From assembly GCA_947034885.2 (NCBI GenBank), contig OX344751.2, positions 47,298,260 to 47,362,259 on the forward strand: 64,000 nt of DNA, in the 5' to 3' direction. How positions within the stretch are numbered: position 1 is the first letter of the stretch; each line of letters opens with the position of its first letter. This DNA is from Thuidium tamariscinum (Eukaryota; Streptophyta; Bryopsida; Hypnales; Thuidiaceae). The position numbers and the translations under genes are program-made. Shown here piece by piece: positions 1 through 9,882 of the stretch. The notes beneath the pieces are model-generated. The model did not search any database. It saw only the letters and a program-made list of their open reading frames with translations, and was not told where the DNA came from.

Positions 1-676
1 AGTATGGTCTTATTGAGGTTAAAAGACACAATGGTGTAATTACTTTCTTACTCTTTTTTACACTAATCTCTTTGAATACAAATAGATATGTTCTAACAAT
101 AAGGTTTTGGGTGTAGAATTTTGAATAATGAATGTTTATGCAACATAATTCAATTTAAATAGGTGGACAAGAAAAGGGATAGTAGTTTTTTATTTGGTTT
201 AACTTGTGCAGTGCCTAAATTCAATATTTTAAAAAAAAATACTTGAGATTAATGAATGAACTCATAAGTCTAGAGCCTAAAACTTCACAATGAATATGGA
301 ACAAGTACTTTAGGAAATGAACTGCTTAGAGCCCAAAACATCGAATCAATATGGAAGCGCCATCTTGTAAAGCTGTTAGGGACAAATGTAAGGTATGTCA
401 AGGCCTAGTCTAAAGAAAATTTCAAATTGGAATGAAGTAGTAATAAATGAAATAATGTGCCTATACCTCAAAACATTTTCTAACAATCATGATGGTAATG
501 GGTCAAGAGAGAGTGAAACGCTAGGTAAAGTAAGTCTTTTAATTCATTATCTCATTCTTAATCTTTCCTTTATTTAAGTTGTGTGTTGTAAGAGTTTTAG
601 GAGATGTTTAGAAGCTCTTATGTCTAGAATATTCATACTAAAACTTTAGTAGTGTTACATTCAGTAATCTAAGACA
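1..676. other. AT-rich intergenic DNA
   Basis: I see no gene or recognisable repeat here. The only reading frame, 60 codons at 395-577, has no features of a real protein. Confidence 0.5.
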
Positions 677-1776
677 TTAAGGGTGATTGCAAGAAACAAA
701 ATTTGTCCTATTTTTTGTCCCCTTGACCTCCAACAGGTAGTTTTTTGCTCATAACTTTTGCATAGTTTTTCCTATCAACTTGAAATTTGGAATGAAGGTG
801 CATACAAAAGTCTTATATATTGTGTAATTTTTTCAATTTTTTTAAAATTATTTTACTATTTTAAAACTGCCCCCAATTGGCTGTCTACCTAGGCCATTTT
901 GGGGGGTTTTAGTCCTATTTTTGACCGAAAATGCAAAGTTTGATCTGAAAATTGGCATGCTTAGATATATAGTATAGTCACACAATCCCTAAAAAGGATT
1001 TTTGAAAATATTAAACTGTCCAACTTCCACATGTCGTCAAAGTGGCTGACTTTGTACAAGTGTAGAGAATAGAATTAATTTTTTCCAAAGATGAAATTTG
1101 TTGGAAAAGAAAGACCTTTACTTGAAGAAAAAAAAAAAATTTATTTGAATTTTTTGAATTTTTTACTATTTTTACCAAATTAGTGAAAAAAGAGCTATTT
1201 TCATTGTATTTTCCATTCTCTATAACACATAAGAGGATATCTGGGCCCCAAAGAGACCGTTTTAGGGGTGTTCCCCGAAATTGTTCCCACTGCTGCAGAC
1301 CAGCACCCTGTTGGTCTGAATTTTTTAATTTAAAAAAAAAAAAATTAAATTTTTTTTTTTTCAAAAAACTTCAGAATGTATTAAATAGAAAAAAAATGAT
1401 TTAAAAAAATATTTTTTTTTCCAAAAAATTATTTTAAAAATATTTAATATTTAATTTAAATTAATAAAAAATTATTATTTTCTGACGTGGCAGTCGCTCG
1501 ACCACATCAGCATTGCGTTCCCAGCGTTCCCAATGCGTTCCCAGCGTTTGGGAACTCGCAGTCTCTTACAGGAGCTGAAAATCCTCTTATGTTTAGAGAA
1601 AAAATTTCTTAGGTCTGAATTTCAAGAGACATAATATTCACATTGCTCTTCAAATTATCCATATTTTTTTCAATTTAAAAAAAAATTATTTCAAAGGGTC
1701 ACAGGACTCACAGGACTCATTGGTTTTGAGCCATTTTGAGCCAAAACCAGTAAGTGTTCCTTGCAACGACCCTTAA
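677..1776. mobile_element. Non-autonomous TIR element, family A
   Basis: The left end at 677-698 reads TTAAGGGTGATTGCAAGAAA and continues CA. The reverse complement of the right end at 1755-1776 reads TTAAGGGTCGTTGCAAGGAA and continues CA, so 19 of 22 positions match. The interior has no coding capacity; it contains poly-A/T runs and a small GC-rich patch near 1480-1560 in which the word GCGTTCCCA recurs. Both ends carry TTAA, which could be a target duplication or part of the terminal repeat. A related terminus (GGTCGTTGCAAGAAACACCT) bounds the element at 25486-26201. The superfamily is unassigned; Mutator-like or TTAA-targeting are both possible. Confidence 0.6.
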
Positions 1777-1861
1777 TAGCCGAGATTAGACTTTTGAGGA
1801 GGAAGTAAAAAGTGATTGTTCTTTACTAGTTCTTGAAGTTGTAGCTTATTATTCCTTTGAA

Positions 1862-2266
1862 ATGAGAGAAGGAATGTCAAATTGTGGTAGTTGCCTTACC
1901 AATGACACTAAATGCAAGGTGACTACAGATGCACAGAGTAGGAAGAAAAGAAAGCTTGACATTGCTTTCAATTCTCCCTCCCTATACAAGTGTAACTTTA
2001 ATTTTTGTGAAGGTAATGATGAGGAGGCGGACGATGAGGCGGGCGTTGAGGCGGGCGCTGTGGCGAGCGTTGAGGCGGGCGTTGAGGCGGACGAAGAGGA
2101 GGAGATTGAAGGGAAGAGTTTAGAGGATGAGGTGAATTTGGGTGATGAGGAGAACTCTATGGGCGAGGAAGATGAAGGTGTGCTAAAGCCTTTCGACTGG
2201 AATCTTGATTCCGAATCGGATTATGACTCTGATAGCTACAAATTTTCTTGGCTAGATGACTTCTGA
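1862..2266 (+). CDS. Hypothetical acidic protein, 134 aa
   Basis: The frame begins with ATG and is open for 134 codons. The N-terminus is Cys-containing (CGSC, CKV). A basic stretch RKKRKLD around residues 27-33 looks like a nuclear localisation signal. From residue 54 the chain becomes very acidic: E-A-D/E-A-G repeats encoded by a 12-bp minisatellite, then EEEEIEG, then a Ser/Asp-rich tail ending KFSWLDDF. This composition suits a nuclear acidic protein, or the last exon of one. I recognise no domain and there is no sign of expression. It may be a chance frame opened by the GC-rich minisatellite. Confidence 0.3.
   Translation: MREGMSNCGSCLTNDTKCKVTTDAQSRKKRKLDIAFNSPSLYKCNFNFCEGNDEEADDEAGVEAGAVASVEAGVEADEEEEIEGKSLEDEVNLGDEENSMGEEDEGVLKPFDWNLDSESDYDSDSYKFSWLDDF
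2021..2092 (+). repeat. 12-bp GC-rich minisatellite, six units
   Basis: Six consecutive 12-bp units follow the form GTTGAGGCGGGC with substitutions. Because 12 is a multiple of 3, the unit stays in frame with the 134-codon frame and encodes V-E-A-G-type tetrapeptides. Its high GC content contrasts with the surrounding AT-rich DNA. Confidence 0.85.
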
Positions 2267-3317
2267 TCACTATTGTAGTATATTGTTTTGTCATTTTGTG
2301 GTGATCAAATGGGTTGTGTAATAACTATCGTTGAAGGAATATATAGGTGGTAGTCCACATTTTGTCATCTTTAGTATATATGTTGTTTTGCAATATCCGG
2401 TAATCTTTGTTCCGTAAAATAGTTTTCAATATTTTCAGCACAGGATAAGAACACTGGCATTTTCTTTTTACTTATAACACCAACACCTTTTCCTAGTATT
2501 TTCAGGCCGTCATTCCCTTAATACTATTTGTAGTCCAGTGTTAAGGGCTAGTAGCCTTTTCCCGTTTTAGAGGCTTTAATATTCTTGTGATGCATATAGT
2601 GGCCACTGATAAAAGACACACTTTACAAATAATAGCGCGTCTTTTTCAATGAAGGAGAATTTTGTGCATACACACCCGCTTCCGCAAGGAATAGCCGTTG
2701 ATGCAATTTGTATACACCTTACTGCTTGCATTCTCTTTCCCTCTCTCTCAATTTCATTGTCTTTGTTGCCATTATATTGTTGTCTTTGTGTTGTATGCCC
2801 TCTTGTGGATTAAGGTATGTTGTAATGCATTTGTTGTTTGATTTGACATGAATCATATTGTCATACACTGCTTGTTTTTTGCCAAGTAAGTAGAATAGAT
2901 TTGGTAGATATTTGTGCAAACAGTTGCAAAGTATATTTCCGTTGTTTGGTAGCGTATGAAGTTGCATTAGAGGGTATTGCAAAGAGATAGTGTTGCTCGG
3001 TCATAGTCTATAACCTCGCTCCAGTTCACTCATAAGTAATTAGTATTGTTGATGCCTAAGGAAATTGAATTCAGGTGAATGTTGACTTGTACTTAATTTT
3101 TGAAATTGTCGATAGTTTTTGGACAGGGCTTCTAGTTCCCTTATATGATTTGCATTTGCCTTTGTATTATAGAATGAATTCTTGTAATTGTCATAAACAC
3201 TGAATTTCAATTTTAGAGTGTTGATCATTGTTGCATTACAGTATTATATGATTCAAAGTGTAGCTAGTACAATGATGCCGGATTTATCAGAACATGTCAT
3301 GTTTATGATGTACGAAG
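2267..3317. other. Intergenic DNA
   Basis: No convincing gene, RNA gene or repeat is visible. The short frames on the minus strand have no recognisable composition. Confidence 0.45.
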
Positions 3318-4220
3318 TATCCTTGATTCAAGGATAATATCACCTAAGATGCCAAGTCCTTGTTGTCCCTAATTTAAAAGAGCATACAAAATAACATGAA
3401 AGCATCCAATTAATCACTTTGTATTTTATCCTCAACTCAAGGATACAATCCACTAATCCAAATTGTGATAGGCCTAGTCCAATTAAATTATCCTCAAGTC
3501 AAGGATAATATGACTTTTCAAATCTAATCTAAAAGAAGACCTTCAAAGAAATTTTTATAATACCTCATACCTTTTGGGTTATCCTGGACTTGAGGATATT
3601 ATTAACTTTTGTATTGACAATTACTATTACGAAATTAGTAGCAATACATTTTAATATGCCAGTAAGATTATCCTTGACTCGAGGATAATATTTGATTCAC
3701 CAAGAGATCTATAATGACTGAATTCAAGTAGGGATGTTCAGTAGTCTATCAGTCAGAGTATCCTTGTTTCGAGGATATTCTAAAAATCAAAAAAAGATTT
3801 CTATGTTTGAATTTAGACAGGCACCTGTCAATGAAGGTATCCACGACCCAAGTATACCATATAAAAATAGAAGTGGTCTTCCAATATGCCATGATGAGAA
3901 TACTTGTATAATTCTTCATTAGTCAGTTCATCCTCAACTTGAGGATATTTATGTGACATAGGAATGGCCTTTCAAAGTGTATAGGTAGCAGTATTTTCAT
4001 GTCGGTTTGTCGACCAGATTATCCTTGACTTGAGGATACTACATGGAAAATGAAACGGTCTTAAGGAATGCCATGGTGAGAGTACTTGTAGATTTCTTCA
4101 CCAATGAGATCATCATCGACTCGGGGATATTTTGTGTAGCTGGGAACAACCTTTCATTACAGAAGGATAACAGGTTTTCCACATCAGTGTATTGAGTAGA
4201 TTATCCTAGACTCGAGGATA
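3318..4220. repeat. Array of eleven 19-bp near-palindromes at ~91-bp spacing
   Basis: A 19-bp near-palindrome, consensus TATCCTTGACTCGAGGATA, starts at 3318, 3427, 3489, 3580, 3669, 3759, 3838 (degenerate), 3929, 4020, 4111 and 4202. Spacings are 109, 62, 91, 89, 90, 79, 91, 91, 91 and 91. The spacers are not random. The spacer after 3838 resembles the one after 4020 (shared words GTGGTCTT/CGGTCTTA, ATGCCATG, AGAGTACTTGTA). The spacer after 3929 resembles the one after 4111. The true unit is therefore probably a ~182-bp dimer carrying two palindromes. The arms are conserved more strongly than the spacers, which suggests they are the functional or structure-forming part. The array lies just upstream of a decayed transposon-like gene and could be its subterminal region, or a small satellite. 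Confidence 0.85.
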
Positions 4221-4590
4221 CTCTACACTTAGAAAATTAAAGTCCTTGCAACTATTACTTGATTCGGTCGTCGTGTAGAGGGCTATAAAACCTGAATGTT
4301 ATAGATTCTTCAAATGTTTCTATTTGACGACTTATTCTAAGCTTCTTGACAATATCCTATTCATTGTAGGATCATTTTTGGTATATGAAGTCTTACAAGT
4401 GGTCTAATGGGTATAATAGCTTTCTTATTTCATAGGTTGTGAGAAGCTTTGTTCTATTTCTACTTCTTCAGTTTTAGCTCACTATGATTTCCTAATGTTT
4501 TGGTTAGATGTAAAGAGAATATGTCTAACAAAAGTACTGTTTTTGATATAGTATAAAGACTCTTTACTCTGATGAATTTGCCTTTATAGT

Positions 4591-5960
4591 GCCAACGTTA
4601 CCACCTGGTGTTGCACCCTATGAGGATATTGTACTTCTTGGTTAACAAAGGCTGTAACGTTCACAAATGAGGCTGGGATAGACATTGCAAAGGCGATCTA
4701 CCATAGAGTTGATGTTAGTCTGTTAATTGATGTAAATGGAAAGGCCCTTGGTGACGATTGTGTAGCGGTTCAAATTGTAGAGTCCTTATTTGAGGACAAA
4801 GTTCCGCCGGCGTGGATGTGGTCCTTGCACTTTTGAAGTAACAAGCATGTCTTTCTTAACAAAGCCAGCTTGTACAACCATGAACAAACCCACATCTACA
4901 ATGCGGCCATGAATGCTTCAAGGAGATGGCCCCAAGTGGGTGTGAGGGCTTATAAAATTCCACAAGATAAGAGGGATCCAATAAATCCACCAAAAAAAGA
5001 GAGACTGCTCATCGCTCAAGCCATTAACGCAGTGTCCATCAAGACATGCTATAAGAATAATTGCTTGCATCCATTTCCTCATGGGCAGATTCAAGCCATT
5101 CGGTCCCAAGTGCACATTCATGAATGTGTATACAGCTATAATTCCCGTGTACTTGATGTGCACAAATAGGTCCACTTTAACACAAACGAAAATGATATGA
5201 TCATGTTAGCAGGATTTGAAGTGTGTCTAATGGCCTGGTGTACCATTCAAGAAGTGTATAAGTCGACCTATTACACGTACCATTAGAGAAAATATAGACT
5301 TTTTGCAGGGCCGCCAAACTTGGCCAGTCTATTACTACACCTATACTGCACCTCTACTAAGCTATAGAAAGGACGGAATTGCTGACAAAGATGCCATTTA
5401 GCTTGTGTGAATATCTTAAGCATCTTTCTTTTTTAATTCTAGATCTATCAGGGAGAGATGACAGGTTCCTTCTTTTACAATCCACCTAGAAGCTGAAAGC
5501 TAAAACTTGAATATTTTTTGCATTTCCTTTACGATTAAATGCTTTGACAATAGCAAACCTAACACAAACGTCAATAGGGGAAAAAACCTGTCAAAGTGAA
5601 AATAAACATTTTTGATGGGTCTCTCCGGCACCTCTTAGCGGCCCTTCACAAAGTCCATGTTTTCTCTAATGCAAGCGGAGGCAAAGACAAATAAGCAACC
5701 AAAACAGCATAGTAATCTTAGCTTGAAGAAGCCCTGGACGCATACTTTACAAGCCATAGTTACGCATCGATTGCTTATGGAAAAGGATGCTAAACCTATG
5801 CCACACAAGTCAAGGATGCTTGAATCAGGGGAACGAGTTCCATCTATGGTCCTCTTGTCTGTGTTTCGTTGGGGGGAGAAATTGCCTAGAATAAACAATG
5901 TTAATTCACTACTACAAGTGCAACCTATTTCTACAAGTGGTTTGAGCAGAATCCTGAGAA
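4591..5960 (+). pseudogene. Decayed transposon-like protein gene
   Basis: Frame 1 reads as protein-like sequence from 4591 to about 5284, interrupted by TGA at 4627, TGA at 4834 and TAG at 5167. It includes the segments TKAVTFTNEAGIDIAKAIYH, then KKERLLIAQAINAVSIKTCY followed by KNNC, then LDVHK and FEVCLMAW. After a non-coding gap, frame 2 at 5657-5960 continues with MPHKSRMLESGERVPSM, VFRWGEKLPRINNVN and STSGLSRI. The Cys/His motifs (CYKNNC, HIHEC) suggest a metal-binding module. I have the impression of a repetitive family in non-flowering plants but cannot name it. The stops, the frame change and the ~370-bp insertion show it is not functional here. Confidence 0.5.
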
Positions 5961-6001
5961 TAGCAGATTATGTAGAGCATTATAAATATATTCATATATA
6001 A

Positions 6002-7129
6002 AAATAAAAATAAAATTTAAATTTAAAATTTAAAACAAGTGTTTTGGTTAGGAGTAGAAATAGTGAGCAATTTTTTCATAATGTCTTCATAGCATCTATT
6101 TTGAGATGCATGTGTGTTATATGTTGCTCATTATGAATAAAAAATGATTGGGTTGTAACACTGTAAGCCTAAATGATGTATTATTAATGTATCTTTTTTT
6201 GTCTTTATGATGTTCTAATGTTGAATTTAGCATTCGATTATAGTGAAGTATTTGTTTATGACATGTATTGTCAAAAATATTTGCATTCACTTTTTTTTTA
6301 ATCTCTAATCTCTATGATTGGTTATTTCATTCCAAAAATAGCATTCATAATCTTCAGCTTTGTGTTTCCTATGTATACATATATTTCTATTGCAAATTTT
6401 CAATTCCTTAAGGTGGTCGTTCATGATTAATTTATTGTAAACATTAAAGAGTACAAAATAATAAATAGAAAGATTCTTTGAAGAAGTTAAAGCTTGTATC
6501 ATATTGGGTGTTTATGTCCATTTTGAATATGTACAATTGTTGTAATTTTGTTTAGAACAATCATAAGAATGTTACATTCTCCTAATATATGGCCGTCTCA
6601 ATTTATTGAATTGTCTCAATTTAACAGATGTTTCAATTTAATGAGCTTTTTTGTTTACTAAATTTAGGAGAGATTTAAAATGAGACTTCCCTTTGTCTCA
6701 TTTCAATGAATATGGCAATCTATTGCATTGGCATATGTATGACACATGTTGATTTTACAAACTATTAAGGGACCAAAAAAAATTCCTAAGCATCAAAGGA
6801 TATTTATCCAAATATTGCGGTCAAAAGTAGGAGTTTTCCCTCAAGCCATTGCTAAATCTTTTTTAAATGTACATAAAGACAAGCGTAATAAATAGTGAGA
6901 GCAATTCAAATTCAAATTATTTTTAAGACAAAGTATGAATTTGTTATGAATTTTTGAAGTAATCAATCCAAAAGAGTATATAGGCTATGCCATATCCAAT
7001 AGAAATTGTATCCAATATTTTCATCTTAATCACCTAAAGTAGTCACAATAATTTCTAATGTTGATGGCCTTAAACTTTCTTTCCTAGAACCATCTATAGT
7101 TGGGTGTTCCTAGCTCCCTATTAAGATTA
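6002..7129. other. AT-rich intergenic DNA
   Basis: Nothing recognisable. It separates the broken transposon-like gene from the Gypsy LTR. Confidence 0.45.
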
Positions 7130-8809
7130 CTGATCATTCCTTTGGTCTTAGTGTAGTTTGGTTTTCTAAAATGGATGAACAATTGAGGAATTCCTATACT
7201 TTAAGTTCATTCTTAGGGAGGAGTAGAAACCTAAGGTAATTTCTATGGAGGTATAAGTATTAATCTAACCTAGGTCATGCACAATTGAGGGAATTATCAA
7301 GCGATCCACACTAACCAAAACAATAGATAAACTTATTTATTATAATTAAATTGATGACCAAGTCACTTATCAAATCTAATTATGGATCTTCTTTTATTCT
7401 AGCTTTGCTCCTATTGTTCCTTTTCCTCACCAACCAGTCTGGTACAGTCTTCTATTGACCTTCTCGCTCATCCAGTTGTTTAGTATCCTCAATTGAATCT
7501 TTCACATCATCCTACTATTGCTTATTGCAAAATATACTTTGTATATTTTTATGCCTTCCTTATTCTCTCAGTTCTATTGATTTCAAATTCCAGGATTATT
7601 CTCCACAAACTTTTCATCTCATTGACTCTATAGATTAACATTCAGTTCAAACATAAATTATTCAATAGCATTACACTCATCCCCATTGACACATACCATG
7701 CAACCAGTTTATATACTATTGATGAAACAATTAAAACCCATATGCAAACGTGCATTCACATCCAGTTATGACAATAGAAATTCCTTACGGGATTGAATCT
7801 ATAGACTCTCAACACACAGCACCATCACATACTATTGACATACACCATTCAACATGTACAAACATTCAAATCACAATAGCAAGAATCACAATCTTGTAAT
7901 ACATCCACAAATCCTTAAACACAAAATCACCACACAATAATTCAAAGATCAATTCTGCATTATTTTCCACATGAGTTTTACAATAGTTCCTCTCTTGTAC
8001 AATTCCACTCCACTCCAAACAATATCTATTGATTCAGCATAAACAAAGCACTAACGCACAACATGACAATTGAACTCCCACCAAATACTACAACACCAAA
8101 CAGACAAAACTATTGAACTCAACTGCAAACTCCCACTCACAATCAAACACTTCCAGCCTTCACCATTGCAGGAGCCCTGGATTCTACTTCCAGACTAGGG
8201 CTTCAATCAAACTCTCCATTGGGCTTCCACTGATTTAGCCAACAACCAACTCAACCATAACTATAGATCACGCCTCATTCATCCATCGACCCGCATCCAT
8301 AGATGAAACCCAAGTAAAAACCAAAATTGACCAGCAACTATAGAAAGTTAACTCCAAAACGTTGTAGTACTATAGAAAATTGGGAAAGTTACCCAAGAAA
8401 ACCAAAAATTCAAAATGGCTACAATAGTTCCTGTACTACATAGTCCTCTCCACAGCCTGTTGCGTCCTAACAACACAAAAACTAATCTATAGCACCCGCA
8501 ATATCCACAACTAACCAAACAACATCCATAGCTTCTAGCTCCACACTAACAACTCAAAATCTCAATACCAATTGACGCAAGCTGCACCCTGGAAATCACA
8601 GCTCCCACACAAACTACTTGGTGGCTATTGTCGTTGAGGTGGACATCTCTCCCAAGAAACAATCCACCTGGCAAATGTGTTGGACAGTGTTGGTTTAGGG
8701 TTCAACACATTTAGCACCTGCAAGACAACATAGCATCTATAGATTCATATACAAAGATTTTGCAATAAACCCCATGAAACAAGTAGGTGTCTAGTATATC
8801 TATTATTCA
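7130..8809 (-). repeat. 3' LTR of a minus-strand Ty3/Gypsy element (~1.7 kb)
   Basis: The upper boundary is set by the polypurine tract at 8810-8821. On the minus strand the LTR starts TGAATAATAG directly after it. The lower boundary is placed at 7130, where the minus strand ends ...TGATCA, giving the usual TG...CA form; this end is less certain. About 300 bp at 7150-7450 align by eye with 14059-14377 next to the primer-binding site. Both read GGA(T/C)GAAC(A/T)ATTGA, then AGTTCATTC, then AGGAGG, then GCACAATT, in the same order. The LTR is full of CTATAG and CTATTG words. Confidence 0.55.
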
Positions 8810-8821
8810 CTCCTTTTCTTC
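8810..8821 (-). other. Polypurine tract of the Gypsy element
   Basis: On the minus strand this reads GAAGAAAAGGAG, followed at once by TG of the LTR and lying immediately after the last codon of the internal frames. It fits the expected plus-strand primer of reverse transcription. Confidence 0.55.
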
Positions 8822-8823
8822 AA

Positions 8824-9825
8824 CTAAGCAATTGCTTTGATCTTTGCTTTGGAGGTCGATGGTGTCCCAAGCACCCACTCCACCTGGCAAGATGTATGAT
8901 TATTGTGCCATTCTAGTGGCATCCTCCATAGCTCTCCTTGACCTTTGGAAAGAACTGCAGCATTGTGAAGATCCATTTGATGGTGCAGTTTCTGGTAACC
9001 TACTCGCCTTCGATCGAAATCTCCATTCCCTTGCAATCGATGGAAGGTGTCCATAATTGCATAACGATTGCCCTTGTATTCATCCATGATAACTTTGTGA
9101 GCCCCTTGTAGAAAATGCATCGTACACATCAACTCAAACAATCGTAATCTCTGTGAAGAAAGATACTTAATCTTCGTATAGATTTGCCCATCTTGTCCTT
9201 GTTGGCCTCCAATCCGAGGATCCATGATCAATTGATATTCATGGCACCAATAGGCCAGGGCATTACAAAACACCGCTTGCCTATAGCACACAGGATCCAC
9301 ATGATCTCGGTGATCTCTATAGAAACGCTGAAATCCCGCCACACAATTGTCCACTGTATCCCAGGTACCCTCCATCATGCACCAATTATACCACGGGGTG
9401 TCAAGCCTATCGGTAACTCTCCAATTGTAACGCCGTGAAGTACTACACAATCGAGGATCTTGGGCTATCAATGGTGGAAGGCCCGGCTGTCGCATCCCCC
9501 TCTCCTGATGAATCATGACTTCAATTGGATGCAATAGTATCCCTGCCTGGCTCCCAAAGTCCTTGCCAATCCACAATAGCGCCTCGCCCAATAGTAAATC
9601 AGGCTGGTGATCAATCTTGACAAACAAATTGTTGTATTTGCCCAGGAATTTGTTGTCTTCTACCGTTGTTTCATACCTGGGGCTCCAATTGTCTAGGTCC
9701 GGTCCCACACCGTACAGTAGAGGTGGCCTCACCGCCCATTGGTGTGCAGCCTTCATCTTACTATCGTTATCCATGTTGAAGGGCAACAAAGCTGCTGGTC
9801 CCGTTGCCAAGGCAATCTGCATCAA
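8824..9825 (-). CDS. Gypsy envelope-position frame, downstream part (333 codons)
   Basis: This is the second part of a frame split by one UAG at 9880-9882. The frame continues without another stop through 18 codons (9826-9879) into this segment; the codon at 9825 is TTG, so it need not begin here, and the first ATG follows immediately. The protein is rich in Trp, His and Tyr (YNWRVTDRLDTPWYNWC, CNALAYWCHEYQL) and ends with a Lys/Ala tail. There is no convincing membrane segment, so a fusogenic envelope protein is not supported. It sits between integrase and the 3' LTR, where plant Gypsy elements often carry accessory or env-like genes. It is intact although the neighbouring integrase is badly decayed. 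Function unknown. Confidence 0.55.
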   Translation of the reverse strand: MMQIALATGPAALLPFNMDNDSKMKAAHQWAVRPPLLYGVGPDLDNWSPRYETTVEDNKFLGKYNNLFVKIDHQPDLLLGEALLWIGKDFGSQAGILLHPIEVMIHQERGMRQPGLPPLIAQDPRLCSTSRRYNWRVTDRLDTPWYNWCMMEGTWDTVDNCVAGFQRFYRDHRDHVDPVCYRQAVFCNALAYWCHEYQLIMDPRIGGQQGQDGQIYTKIKYLSSQRLRLFELMCTMHFLQGAHKVIMDEYKGNRYAIMDTFHRLQGNGDFDRRRVGYQKLHHQMDLHNAAVLSKGQGELWRMPLEWHNNHTSCQVEWVLGTPSTSKAKIKAIA

Positions 9826-9855
9826 TCGGCTCTCATGGAATCTATAGGTATAAAA

Positions 9856-9882
9856 GTAGATGGATGGGTGAACATCTACCTA
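9856..9882 (-). promoter_or_regulatory. In-frame UAG with overlapping stem-loop
   Basis: The only stop between the two frames is TAG at 9880-9882 in the context AAC-TAG-GTA. GTAGATG directly after it can pair with CATCTAC ten bases further on, and the stem can extend through the AG of the stop. The spacing (none) differs from classical readthrough stimulators, which start about 8 nt downstream. It could be a readthrough site or simply a nonsense mutation. Confidence 0.3.

Noticed and set aside
1011-1404. Overlapping 117- and 73-codon frames inside the 677-1776 element
   Set aside because: Composition is dominated by Lys/Phe from poly-A/T runs. No protein features.
3318-4220. CRISPR-like look of regularly spaced palindromes
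   Set aside because: Spacers are long (~72 bp) and related to each other, the repeats are degenerate, and the DNA is plant nuclear. A satellite or transposon subterminal array fits better.
8824-9825. Envelope glycoprotein call for the 333-codon segment
   Set aside because: There is no signal peptide, convincing transmembrane segment or fusion-peptide-like region; only the position is env-like.
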